DNA of 64,000 nucleotides, taken from NCBI RefSeq assembly GCF_001180225.1, contig NZ_CVST01000040.1:62001-126000 (forward strand). Reading direction: 5' to 3'. The position numbers were made by a program, and so were the translations under genes. Positions 48,626-59,768 of this stretch are shown here, in pieces (within the stretch, counting starts at the first letter, position 1; the number at the start of each line of letters is the position of its first letter). A model generated the notes under the pieces. The model was not told the origin of the DNA, made no database searches, and worked only from the letters and a program-made list of their open reading frames with translations. The stretch is from Candidatus Pelagibacter communis. GTDB lineage: Bacteria; Pseudomonadota; Alphaproteobacteria; Pelagibacterales; Pelagibacteraceae.

Positions 48626-49550
48626 AATTTTACTTTCTGCTCCAAGGGGTTTTTGTGCTGGTGTTGAGAGAGCTATAGAGATTGTAGAAAAATCTATTCA
48701 AAAATATGGATCGCCAGTTTATGTTAGACACGAAATCGTTCATAACAAGCATGTTGTTGATAATTTAAAAAATAAAGGTGCTATCTTTGTTGAAGAATTA
48801 GAGGAAATTAATGACAAATCTAGACCTGTTATTTTTTCTGCGCACGGTGTTCCAAAAAAAATACCAAAAGATGCTGAAAATTATAAAATGACTTATGTAG
48901 ATGCTACTTGTCCACTAGTTTCTAAGGTTCATAGAGAAGCGGAAAACTTAAATAAAGCTGGTTATCATATTATTTTGATTGGACATGAGAACCATCCAGA
49001 AGTAATAGGCACTATGGGCCAATTACCTAAAGGATCTATTGATTTGGTTCAAAATGAAGCTGAAGCAATGGAGTACAAAACCAATCATAAAGAAAAATTG
49101 GCTTATATAACTCAAACAACACTATCCGTTGATGACACTAAAGAAATAATAAAGATTTTGAAAGATAGATTTACAAACATTAAAGAGCCAGCAAAAGAGG
49201 ATATTTGTTATGCAACAACTAATAGACAAATGGCAGTAAAAAATATTGCGAAAGAGTGTGATATGTTTTTTGTAATAGGTAGTAGAAACTCTTCAAATTC
49301 AGTTAGACTTGTTGAAGTAGCAAAAAAATCAGGTTGTCAAAATTCACAACTTTTTCATTCTGAAAGTGAAATTCCTTTTGATCAAATACAGAATTCAAAT
49401 ACTATTGGTATATCATCAGGAGCATCAGCACCCGAAATTCTTGTAGAAGATTTTATTAATAAATTAAAAAAAAAATTTTCTATAAATGTTGAGGAAGTAG
49501 AAATTATAAAAGAAAATGTGGTCTTTAAAGTTCCTAACAAATTAAATTAA
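48606..49550 (+). CDS. ispH: 4-hydroxy-3-methylbut-2-enyl diphosphate reductase
   Basis: A 314-residue Fe-S enzyme for the last MEP-pathway step, giving IPP and DMAPP. Three cluster cysteines are in PRGFCAGVERA, DATCPLVSKVH and EDICYATTNRQ. It follows blh with a 20-base overlap, so precursor supply and retinal synthesis are on one transcript. In relatives ispH usually precedes thrB and rnhA as here. Confidence 0.97.
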   Translation: MKNKQIKILLSAPRGFCAGVERAIEIVEKSIQKYGSPVYVRHEIVHNKHVVDNLKNKGAIFVEELEEINDKSRPVIFSAHGVPKKIPKDAENYKMTYVDATCPLVSKVHREAENLNKAGYHIILIGHENHPEVIGTMGQLPKGSIDLVQNEAEAMEYKTNHKEKLAYITQTTLSVDDTKEIIKILKDRFTNIKEPAKEDICYATTNRQMAVKNIAKECDMFFVIGSRNSSNSVRLVEVAKKSGCQNSQLFHSESEIPFDQIQNSNTIGISSGASAPEILVEDFINKLKKKFSINVEEVEIIKENVVFKVPNKLN

Positions 49551-50516
49551 ATGGCTGTATATACAAAAATAAATCAGAGTGATATCGATATAATAAACAA
49601 CAAGTTTAATATTGAAAAAATTTTAAGTTTCCAAGGAATTACTAAAGGAATTGAAAATACAAATTACATTTTAAAATCCAAAAATAAAAAGTTTATTCTC
49701 ACAATTTTTGAGAAGAGAGTTCTTCCAAAAGAGATACCTTTTTTTATGAAATTAATGGATCATTTAAATGATTCAAAAATTAATTGCCCAAGACCACTTA
49801 AAACTAAAGACAAAAATTATTTAATTAAACTAAAAAATAAAACAGCTTGTATTGTCACTTTCTTAAGTGGAAAAGATAAAATGAAAGTTAATGAAACTGA
49901 CTGCTATGCTATTGGAAAAGCAATAGCTAAAATGCATCTGGTTACTAAGAGGATAAAATTTACAAGAAAAAATTCAATGGGTGTAAAATATTTAAAACCT
50001 TTACTTCAGAGTATTAAATTTAAATCAAATAAAGGATCAAATTTAAAAAAATTTTTATATAATAATTTTAAAGATATTAAAAAAAATTGGCCAAAAAAAC
50101 TTCCTTCTGGAATTATACATGGTGATTTATTCGTAGATAATATTTTTTTTAACAAAAATAAACTGTCTGGAATTATTGATTTTTACTTTGCCGCTAATGA
50201 TTACTACATGTATGAAATAGCAATCTGTATTAATGCTCTATGTTTTGATGAAAAAAATAAAAAATTTATAATTAATAAAAAGAAAATTGATAAATTGATC
50301 AAGGGATACAACAGCGTTAAAAAAATTAAATTAAATGAAAAAAATAATTTAAATATCTTGTGTAGAGGTGCTGCTCTTAGATATCTTTTAACTAGACTAT
50401 ATGATTATACAAATACTCCAAAAACAGCATTAATCAAAATTAAGGATCCAAACGAATATTATCAAAAACTTATTGCTCATAACAATTTGAATAGTTTTAA
50501 AGATTATTTGATTTAA
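49551..50516 (+). CDS. thrB: Homoserine kinase (aminoglycoside-phosphotransferase fold)
   Basis: A 321-residue kinase of the APH-type ThrB found in alphaproteobacteria, not the GHMP type. It shows GIENTNYIL (about 31-39), the catalytic loop IIHGDLFVDNIFF (about 187-199) and the metal-binding IIDFYFAANDYY. Phosphorylation of homoserine supplies threonine synthase, whose gene lies about 1 kb away on the other strand. It abuts ispH and overlaps rnhA by one base. Confidence 0.93.
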   Translation: MAVYTKINQSDIDIINNKFNIEKILSFQGITKGIENTNYILKSKNKKFILTIFEKRVLPKEIPFFMKLMDHLNDSKINCPRPLKTKDKNYLIKLKNKTACIVTFLSGKDKMKVNETDCYAIGKAIAKMHLVTKRIKFTRKNSMGVKYLKPLLQSIKFKSNKGSNLKKFLYNNFKDIKKNWPKKLPSGIIHGDLFVDNIFFNKNKLSGIIDFYFAANDYYMYEIAICINALCFDEKNKKFIINKKKIDKLIKGYNSVKKIKLNEKNNLNILCRGAALRYLLTRLYDYTNTPKTALIKIKDPNEYYQKLIAHNNLNSFKDYLI

Positions 50517-50941
50517 TGATTAAAATTTATACTGATGGCTCATGTTTAAAAAATCCAGGAAATGGTGGATGGGCAGCAATAATATGCACTGATAATGAAG
50601 TGAAAAAAATAAGTGGAAGTGAAAAAGATACAACAAATAATAGAATGGAATTAATGGCGACAATCAATGCATTAAAAGAAGTAAATTCTGAAGATTTGAT
50701 AGAAATCTACACAGATTCTAAATATGTTAAAAATGGAATTACTGATTGGATCCACAATTGGATTAAAAATAATTGGAAAACATCTAATAAAGAAGATGTT
50801 AAAAATAAAGATTTATGGGTTCAATTGCATGATTTAAATAATAATTTTAAGATTAAGTGGAACTGGGTTAAAGCTCATGCTGGAAATCCACTAAATGAAG
50901 AAGTTGATTTATTAGCTAAAAAAGCTGCAAGTCTAGATTAA
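50516..50941 (+). CDS. rnhA: Ribonuclease HI
   Basis: A 141-residue nuclease for RNA in RNA-DNA hybrids. All four acidic residues can be placed: Asp in YTDGSC, Glu in NRMELMATI, Asp in YTDSKYV and Asp in NEEVDLLAKKA; the loop His is in KAHAGNP. It is the last gene of the crt-isp-thrB-rnhA strand and overlaps the convergent peroxiredoxin by 9 bases. Confidence 0.96.
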   Translation: MIKIYTDGSCLKNPGNGGWAAIICTDNEVKKISGSEKDTTNNRMELMATINALKEVNSEDLIEIYTDSKYVKNGITDWIHNWIKNNWKTSNKEDVKNKDLWVQLHDLNNNFKIKWNWVKAHAGNPLNEEVDLLAKKAASLD

Positions 50942-51418
50942 TTTAAAGAAATTTTCTGCTGCTGAGATTTCACAAGATCCAGTATCTGCTTCTTCCTGAA
51001 TTTTAATAACCTTCATGTTATCAACAAACATCGTGTATCTATTAGATCTAATTCCTAAACCTCTGCCACTTTTGTCAACATCTGCACCAATTTCTTTTGT
51101 GAAATTAAGAAATGGATCACCCATCATAACAATTTTTTCACCTACATCATTTTGTTTACCCCAAGCATTCATCACAAAGGGATCATTTACTGAAATACAA
51201 ATTATATGATCAATACCTTTTTCTTTATATTGATCATGCATCTTAATATATCCTGGCAAATGTTTAGCAGAACATACAGAAGTATATGCACCAGGTAGTC
51301 CAAATATTACAACTTTTTTGTCTTTAAAAAAATCTTCTATATTTTTTTTCACAGGTTCTCCATCTTGAAGAACAAAAATTTCTGAATTTGGTAGATTATC
51401 GTTTTCTTTTATTTTCAT
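50933..51418 (-). CDS. Peroxiredoxin (Prx5/glutaredoxin-linked type)
   Basis: A 161-residue thiol peroxidase. The peroxidatic Cys49 lies in GLPGAYTSVCSAKHLPGY, the Prx5-type motif, and VNDPFVMNAWGKQ is also typical. A second Cys in the C-terminal GSCEIS may be the resolving residue. It reduces hydrogen or organic peroxides, probably with glutaredoxin or thioredoxin. ATG overlaps the thrC stop (ATGA). Confidence 0.93.
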   Translation of the reverse strand: MKIKENDNLPNSEIFVLQDGEPVKKNIEDFFKDKKVVIFGLPGAYTSVCSAKHLPGYIKMHDQYKEKGIDHIICISVNDPFVMNAWGKQNDVGEKIVMMGDPFLNFTKEIGADVDKSGRGLGIRSNRYTMFVDNMKVIKIQEEADTGSCEISAAENFFKLI

Positions 51419-52797
51419 TTGGATCTATCTTTAATATGTTCTTTTACTTTTTCAATATCATTTTCAAGAATATCATAATTTTCTTTCTCATTTAATATAA
51501 ATTGAAGTTCATTTGGTAACTCAGCTTTAATATTTATAGCACTTTGAATTGCATCAGGAAACTTACATGGATGTGCAGTTGCTAGCACAATATTATTACC
51601 ATTGAGATTGTGTTTATCAAAAGCTCCATAACCAATTGCAGTATGAGGGTCTAAAACAATATTAAATTCTTGATAAACAGACTTAATAATATCAAGTGTT
51701 TCCGTCTCGCTCATTCTTGCTGATAAGAAATCTTGATTAATTAAATTTAACTTTTCTTTATCAATTGAATATTTTCCTTCTTCTTTAATTTTCATCATGT
51801 CTTTTGATGTTTGTTCTGAATTCTTATCATTCAAATCAAAAATAAGTCTCTCAAAGTTACTTGCAATCTGTATATCCATGCTAGGAGAAATAGTTTCGGA
51901 AACAGTTTCAGCCTCGTAATTACCGTTTGAAATAGCTCTATGGAGAATGTCATTTTGATTTGTTGCAACAATCAATTTATTAATGGGCAAACCCATTTTT
52001 TTGGCTAAATAACCTGCGTATACATCTCCAAAATTCCCTGTGGGAACAGAAAAATTAGTGGGTTTAGTGTAATCTTCAATGAGATAATAGCTGTAAAAGT
52101 AATAAACACATTGAGCAATAATTCTTGCCCAGTTGATTGAATTTACACCTGACATATTAATATCTTGAGAAAATTTTGTGTCAGAAAACATTGATTTAAC
52201 TAAGTTTTGGCAGTCATCAAAATTTCCTTTAATAGCGATATTAAATACATTTTCATGTTTTCCAGTAGTCATGATTTTTCGCTGAACAGAAGAAACTCGA
52301 TTATCAGGATGTAGTACAAAAATATTTAAATTTTCTTTTCCTTTTATTGCATCTATAGCTGCTGCCCCCGTATCTCCAGATGTGGCAACTACAATATTAA
52401 TTTTTTCTTTTTGCTTGCTTAAATAAAATTCATAAAAATTTCCAAGAAGTTGCATAGCAACATCCTTAAAGGCTAGTGTTGGGCCATGAAATAACTCTAA
52501 GACTGATCGATCTCCTATTTTTATGAAATCAATTACATTTTCTCTCCTAAAAACAGAATAAGATTTGTCAATTATTTTAGACAATTCATCTTTATCCATA
52601 AAATTTCCTATAAAAGGAAAAATGATTTTTTTTGCTAAATCTGAATAATTTAGTGACCTGAATTCTTGAATTTCTTTTTCACTATAGTTTGGAAGTGAGC
52701 TAGGAATAAACAATCCCCCATCATCAGCAAGACCTTTGATAAAAACATCCTTAAATTCATATGTTTTTGAAGTATTTCTAGTGCTGACGTATCTCAT
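51415..52797 (-). CDS. thrC: Threonine synthase
   Basis: A 460-residue fold-type II PLP enzyme converting O-phosphohomoserine to threonine. The PLP lysine lies in HGPTLAFKDVAMQLLGNF near residue 112; ATSGDTGAAAI (about 149-159) and NFGDVYAGYLAKKMG follow. N-terminal RYVSTRNTSKTYEFKDV identifies the class of ThrC in alphaproteobacteria. It follows the surf1-like gene without a gap, so it may be transcribed with the oxidase operon. Confidence 0.95.
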   Translation of the reverse strand: MRYVSTRNTSKTYEFKDVFIKGLADDGGLFIPSSLPNYSEKEIQEFRSLNYSDLAKKIIFPFIGNFMDKDELSKIIDKSYSVFRRENVIDFIKIGDRSVLELFHGPTLAFKDVAMQLLGNFYEFYLSKQKEKINIVVATSGDTGAAAIDAIKGKENLNIFVLHPDNRVSSVQRKIMTTGKHENVFNIAIKGNFDDCQNLVKSMFSDTKFSQDINMSGVNSINWARIIAQCVYYFYSYYLIEDYTKPTNFSVPTGNFGDVYAGYLAKKMGLPINKLIVATNQNDILHRAISNGNYEAETVSETISPSMDIQIASNFERLIFDLNDKNSEQTSKDMMKIKEEGKYSIDKEKLNLINQDFLSARMSETETLDIIKSVYQEFNIVLDPHTAIGYGAFDKHNLNGNNIVLATAHPCKFPDAIQSAINIKAELPNELQFILNEKENYDILENDIEKVKEHIKDRSK

Positions 52798-53451
52798 TTA
52801 ATAATTTTTTTTTCTAAAATATAGATATATTAAAAGGATTGAAATCGCCATCGAAAACCAAGTAATTGCGTACTTTTTGTGATTGTTTGAAATTTTAGCA
52901 GTGATAACTCTTGGTCTTGGGTTTTCGTAGTTACCGTTTAAATAAATAATATATTTTGAAAAGTTTTTTCCTGTAAATTTTAAAATATCTTCCCGATCTA
53001 GTGTAAACCAGTAATTTTTATCCACTTCATTCTTGGGTTTGAATGAGCTTGATTTTGATTGAAGCATTAAAGTACCAATAATATTTTTTTGATCAACAAC
53101 GTTAATCTCTGGTTTGTTTTTTTGTTCAAAAGATATCCAGCCTCTATTAATTAAATAATCTTCGTTTCCAACTTTAATTGGGTTAATAACTTCAAATCCA
53201 GGTTTACCAGTTTCGTTAAGATTATAGAGATAAATTTGTTTTTCAAAATCAATTTGTCCTGATGTTTTAATTCTTAAATAATTTTTTTTTTCTACATTTT
53301 GAAGTTCAACTGGATCAATCTTTAAAGAATTTTCAATTTGATTGATTAGATCTAATTTCCAACTCAATCTATACAATTGCCAAAAGCCTAATGACAACAA
53401 AACTAAAATTATAAAATAAACAAAAACTGAAAATAGAAGCTTATTCTTCAA
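52798..53451 (-). CDS. surf1: SURF1-family cytochrome oxidase assembly factor
   Basis: A 217-residue membrane protein with one N-terminal span (about 8-28), a periplasmic domain and a C-terminal span (about 194-212). SLGFWQLYRLSWKLDLI and EDYLINRGWISFEQK are the family segments. SURF1 helps insert heme a into subunit I. Location after ctaE, toward the end of the oxidase operon, is typical; the YFRK end is basic. Confidence 0.9.
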   Translation of the reverse strand: MKNKLLFSVFVYFIILVLLSLGFWQLYRLSWKLDLINQIENSLKIDPVELQNVEKKNYLRIKTSGQIDFEKQIYLYNLNETGKPGFEVINPIKVGNEDYLINRGWISFEQKNKPEINVVDQKNIIGTLMLQSKSSSFKPKNEVDKNYWFTLDREDILKFTGKNFSKYIIYLNGNYENPRPRVITAKISNNHKKYAITWFSMAISILLIYLYFRKKNY

Positions 53452-53461
53452 GGATTAAATA

Positions 53462-54250
53462 CTAACTTCCCCAAACGTAGATAGCTGCAAACAAGAATAA
53501 CCAAACAACATCCACAAAGTGCCAGTACCAAGCAGCTGCCTCAAAACCAAAGTGGTGTTCTTTCGTAAAGTGACCCAATCTTCCTCTCCATAAACAAACA
53601 GCAAGAAAGATTGTTCCAACAATTACGTGGAAACCATGAAAACCTGTTGCCATATAAAATACTGCACCATAAATATGTCCTGAATAATCAAATGTAGCAT
53701 GATGATATTCGTAAGCCTGTAATAAAGTAAAAAAGAAGCCTAGTGCAACAGTTGCTGTTAATCCTTGAATAAATCCCTTTCTATCGTCTTCTAATAAAGA
53801 GTGGTGAGCCCAAGTTACTGTAGTACCTGATAATAATAAAACTAGTGTATTAATTAATGGAATGTCCCATGGATCAAAAGTTTCTATGTCTTGTGGAGGC
53901 CAAACATTTCCCACAAACTCATTTGGGAACAAACTTATATCAAAATATGCCCAAAACCATGCAACGAAGAACATAACTTCAGAAGCAATAAATAACGTCA
54001 TTCCATATCTATGATGGATTTGAACAACTGGAGTATGGTGACCTTGATGTTCAGCTTCAATCACAACATCTCTGAACCACATATAAGCTGCATAAATTAC
54101 AAGAGCTAATCCCAAATACATTCCCCAAGATACATCATTGTGCATATAAAAAATTGCTCCAATAGCTAGTACCAAGCATGCAAAAGATGTAAATATAGGC
54201 CAAGGACTTGGGTCTACTAAGTGATAATCATGTTTTTTTTCAGCTGACAT
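53462..54250 (-). CDS. ctaE: Cytochrome c oxidase subunit III
   Basis: A 262-residue seven-helix protein of the aa3 oxidase. Conserved segments are KHDYHLVDPSPWPIFTS, EVMFFVAWFWAYF, GTTVTWAHHSLLE and the C-terminal WYWHFVDVVWLFLF. It does not bind redox centres but stabilises subunit I. Spacing to ctaG is 10 bases. Some alphaproteobacteria have a DUF983 gene between ctaE and surf1; it is absent here. Confidence 0.97.
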   Translation of the reverse strand: MSAEKKHDYHLVDPSPWPIFTSFACLVLAIGAIFYMHNDVSWGMYLGLALVIYAAYMWFRDVVIEAEHQGHHTPVVQIHHRYGMTLFIASEVMFFVAWFWAYFDISLFPNEFVGNVWPPQDIETFDPWDIPLINTLVLLLSGTTVTWAHHSLLEDDRKGFIQGLTATVALGFFFTLLQAYEYHHATFDYSGHIYGAVFYMATGFHGFHVIVGTIFLAVCLWRGRLGHFTKEHHFGFEAAAWYWHFVDVVWLFLFAAIYVWGS

Positions 54251-54260
54251 ATTTTTTTAA

Positions 54261-54794
54261 TTATGATTGTTTATAATAATCTGTCGAGAAAAAAGTATAC
54301 GACATAGTTACATCCTGTAAGTTTTTAACTGTTGGATCATTTACCAGTTCTGGGTCCAAATAAAAAGTCATAATATAAGTTGCCTTCTCACCTGCCTTAA
54401 GTTCCTGTTTTTCGAAGCAAAAACAGCCTAATTTACTATAATATTTACCAAAACTTGCAGGCGAAACATTGAAACTAGCAACTCCATAGGTTGTTTCGTC
54501 TCCATAGTTCTCAACCTCAAACTCAATTCTATTTACCTGACCAACCTTAACATCAATGACATTTGATTTTGCCTTAAAATCCCAAGTGAGATTGTTTACA
54601 TTCGTATCAAATCTTACACTTACAACTTTATCTAAAACTATTTTCGGGGCTTCTTTAGATACTTGGGTTGTTCCTCCAAAGCCAGTTACACGACAAAAAA
54701 GATCATATAAGGGCACTGCCGCAAAAGATAAACCTAACATTAAACAAAAAATACCTGCTAGAAGTAATGGAGTTAATGTTTTGCTCTTAATCAT
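54261..54794 (-). CDS. ctaG: Cytochrome c oxidase assembly protein CtaG/Cox11
   Basis: A 177-residue copper chaperone with one N-terminal span (about 9-28) and a periplasmic domain. Copper cysteines are in LGCFCFEKQ (about 117-125). It delivers copper to the CuB site of subunit I. PLYDLFCRVTGFGGTTQ is the other Cox11 signature. ATG overlaps the stop of the 41-residue gene (ATGA). Confidence 0.95.
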   Translation of the reverse strand: MIKSKTLTPLLLAGIFCLMLGLSFAAVPLYDLFCRVTGFGGTTQVSKEAPKIVLDKVVSVRFDTNVNNLTWDFKAKSNVIDVKVGQVNRIEFEVENYGDETTYGVASFNVSPASFGKYYSKLGCFCFEKQELKAGEKATYIMTFYLDPELVNDPTVKNLQDVTMSYTFFSTDYYKQS

Positions 54795-54916
54795 ATCTGC
54801 CTATCAAATACGCCAACGTTATATAATGTAAAAACAAACAAAAAAACCATAAAAGCTAAAATTGCTAAAGCAGTAATAATATTTTTTTTCTTTGTTTTTT
54901 TATCGGGTGTTATCAT
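54791..54916 (-). CDS. 41-residue single-span membrane protein in the oxidase operon
   Basis: I found this small frame by reading the gap between ctaB and ctaG. ATG 54916 overlaps the ctaB stop by 4 bases (ATGA) and its TGA stop overlaps the ctaG start in the same way. The protein begins MITPDKKTKKKN, has one hydrophobic segment (about residues 13-31) and ends VGVFDRQI. A small membrane protein often sits at this place in alphaproteobacterial oxidase operons (called CoxF in some), with no clear function. Double overlap makes translation very likely; function is unknown. Confidence 0.8.
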   Translation of the reverse strand: MITPDKKTKKKNIITALAILAFMVFLFVFTLYNVGVFDRQI

Positions 54917-55824
54917 AAAATTTTATCTATTAAGAAAAATACAAAAACTAAAAACAAATATAATATGGAGTATCCAAAAATTGTTTTTGCTTTTTTTGCA
55001 TCAAACTTATTCTTCTTAAATTTGTAAAGTTCAAAACATAAGTAATTATAATAAATTGTCAAAATTAACGATGGGATCAAAAATACTAGACCAACAAAAT
55101 TAATTGCATATGGGAAAACAATAACTGGCAACATTATTAACGAATAAACAAATATATTTAATTTTGTGCTTTCAACACCATTAGTCAATGGAAGCATTGG
55201 AATATTTGCTTTTTTATAATCATCAGATTTATATAAACTTAGTGCCCAGAAGTGTGATGGTGTCCAAAAAAAGATAATTAGAAAGAAAGTTAATGGCTCA
55301 AGTGAAAGTGAGTTAGTAGCTATAGTCCAACCAATTACAGGAGGTAATGCTCCTGCAGCACCTCCAATAACTATATTTTGAGGCGTTTTTCTTTTAAGCC
55401 AAATAGTATAAACCAGCACATAAAACAAAATTGTAAATAACAATAAAGCTGCTGAAACTGTATTTGCAAAATAATCTAAAGCAACAACAGAAAATATTGA
55501 TAAAGCGATACCAAAAATCAAAGCTTGGTTTTTATTAACCTTTCCAGTTGGTATAGGTCTCAAACAAGTCCTTGTCATTAATGCATCTAAATCAGACTCG
55601 TACCACATGTTTAAAGCTCCAGCGGCACCAGCGCCAATAGAAACTAAAATAATTCCAATTATTGCATCTTTTGTTGGAATAATATTTGGCGCCATTAACA
55701 ATCCAACTGCACAAGTAAAAATCACAAGAGACATTACTCTTGGCTTCATAAGTTTAAATAACTCAGAGAAATTGAAAACGTCTTCTTGACTTAAATTTCT
55801 ATTTTTTAACTTAGACTTAATCAT
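54913..55824 (-). CDS. ctaB: Protoheme IX farnesyltransferase (heme O synthase)
   Basis: A 303-residue UbiA-superfamily membrane enzyme adding a farnesyl group to heme b. Asp-rich substrate motif NMWYESDLDALMTRT is near residues 72-86, and FWTPSHFWALSLY lies in the middle. It has about eight hydrophobic spans. It lies between ctaD and the small ORF. Heme A synthase (ctaA) is not in this window, so heme A formation must rely on a gene elsewhere. Confidence 0.95.
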   Translation of the reverse strand: MIKSKLKNRNLSQEDVFNFSELFKLMKPRVMSLVIFTCAVGLLMAPNIIPTKDAIIGIILVSIGAGAAGALNMWYESDLDALMTRTCLRPIPTGKVNKNQALIFGIALSIFSVVALDYFANTVSAALLLFTILFYVLVYTIWLKRKTPQNIVIGGAAGALPPVIGWTIATNSLSLEPLTFFLIIFFWTPSHFWALSLYKSDDYKKANIPMLPLTNGVESTKLNIFVYSLIMLPVIVFPYAINFVGLVFLIPSLILTIYYNYLCFELYKFKKNKFDAKKAKTIFGYSILYLFLVFVFFLIDKIL

Positions 55825-55854
55825 TTAATTTTAGACAAAAAATCTAAATACTTT

Positions 55855-58306
<2,452 letters not shown>

Positions 58307-58366
58307 TTTTTTACCCTATATAGAACGTCTTCAAAAAAATTACACTTTAGTTTTCGCGACAAAATA

Positions 58367-59068
58367 TCAATTTATGGCGTATTTTATGATCGATATAGCT
58401 GAAATTACGGCTGTTTCAGATCTCAATATATTCTCATTAATTTTCAATGGTTGAACTCCACTAAATTTTAGAATCTTAGCCCTTTCCTCTTCAGAAAAAT
58501 CTCCCTCTGGACCGATAATTACACATGTAGGTTTATCTGTAACCTTATTTAAATCTATTCTGGTATTTTCAGAATTTAGATCAGTAAAAATTAAATCAAC
58601 TTTATTGTTATTTAAAAAATCATCTAATGATTTTGGGTCTTCAATATCTGGAATATTAATTCTATTTGATTGTTCTGATGCTTCAATAATTACTTTCTCT
58701 AATCGCTCTTTATTAATCTTACGAACAATCGTTCTATCAAATATTATGGGAATAAACTTTGTAACACCTAACTCAGTTGCTTTTTGTATCATAAAGTTAA
58801 AGTAATTTGATTTAATTGGAGAAAATGCCAACCACAATTCTTTTGGATTTTCTTTATGTCTTAATTGTTTTGTAATATTAAATTCAACAACACCTTTTGA
58901 GATATTTAAAATTTTTGCTTCCCATTCACCACTGCTGTTGAATAATGAGAAAACTTCATTTTCTTTAACTCTCATTACTTTGTGTAAGTAATGTGATTGG
59001 GATTTATCAAGTGTATCAGTTAAATTATTAGATAAACTTTTAGAAAAATATAATCTAATGTTACTCAT
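58367..59068 (-). CDS. rsmE: 16S rRNA (uracil-1498 N3)-methyltransferase
   Basis: A 233-residue SPOUT enzyme. N-terminal PUA-like part includes QSHYLHKVMRVKENEVFSLF; the C-terminal knot has PIKSNYFNFMIQKATELGVTKFIPI, VIIGPEGDFSEEE and LRSETAVISAISIIKY. It methylates U1498 in the ribosomal decoding region. Start faces the haloacid dehalogenase-like gene with 16 bases between. Confidence 0.93.
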   Translation of the reverse strand: MSNIRLYFSKSLSNNLTDTLDKSQSHYLHKVMRVKENEVFSLFNSSGEWEAKILNISKGVVEFNITKQLRHKENPKELWLAFSPIKSNYFNFMIQKATELGVTKFIPIIFDRTIVRKINKERLEKVIIEASEQSNRINIPDIEDPKSLDDFLNNNKVDLIFTDLNSENTRIDLNKVTDKPTCVIIGPEGDFSEEERAKILKFSGVQPLKINENILRSETAVISAISIIKYAIN

Positions 59069-59084
59069 TTTATTAAATTAGTTT

Positions 59085-59750
59085 ATGAAAAATATTAAAG
59101 CAATAATTTTTGACGCTTACGGCACTTTATTCGATGTAAATTCAGCAGCAGAAAAATGCAAAGATAAAATTGGTGATAAGTGGGAGGCTTTTGCAAATTA
59201 TTGGAGAACCACACAATTAGAATACACATGGCTTAGAAGTTTAATGAAAAGACATAAAGATTTTTGGCAAATCACTGAAAATAGTTTGGATAAATCAATG
59301 AGTGTGTTTAAAATAGATAATTCAATGAGGGATGAATTATTAAATCTATATAAAATACTCTCTCCTTTTGAAGAAGTACCAGAAGTTTTAAAATCTTTAA
59401 AAGAAAAAAATTTAAAACTAGCAATACTTTCTAACGGTACGCCTTCTTTGTTAAATGAATTAGTACAAAGTAATAAATTAGACAATTTATTTGATGATAT
59501 TTTTTCTGTCGAAGAAGTTGGTATTTTTAAGCCTGACTCTAAAGTTTATGATATGCCAATAAAAAAATATAAAATTGAAAAAAATGAAGTTGCTTTTTTA
59601 AGTGCAAATACTTGGGATGTATCTGGTGGAGGAAACTATGGATACAATTCTATATGGGTAAATAGAAATAATAATATCTTTGATAAACTTGATTATTCAC
59701 CACAAAATGAAATTAAAAACTTAAATGATCTACTTGATATAACTAAGTAG
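59085..59750 (+). CDS. Haloacid dehalogenase type II-like hydrolase
   Basis: A 221-residue HAD-superfamily protein. Nucleophile Asp10 is in IFDAYGTLFDV, then YTWLRSLM (Arg region), LAILSNGTPS, the Lys in IFKPDSKVY and SANTWDVSGGGNYGYNS. These match L-2-haloacid dehalogenases, which replace a halogen on a 2-haloacid with OH. Marine sources of haloacids make this plausible, but phosphatase activity cannot be excluded by sequence alone. It starts a three-gene strand with pirin and a quinone oxidoreductase. Confidence 0.85.
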   Translation: MKNIKAIIFDAYGTLFDVNSAAEKCKDKIGDKWEAFANYWRTTQLEYTWLRSLMKRHKDFWQITENSLDKSMSVFKIDNSMRDELLNLYKILSPFEEVPEVLKSLKEKNLKLAILSNGTPSLLNELVQSNKLDNLFDDIFSVEEVGIFKPDSKVYDMPIKKYKIEKNEVAFLSANTWDVSGGGNYGYNSIWVNRNNNIFDKLDYSPQNEIKNLNDLLDITK

Positions 59751-59768
59751 ATAATTATATCAACTTAC

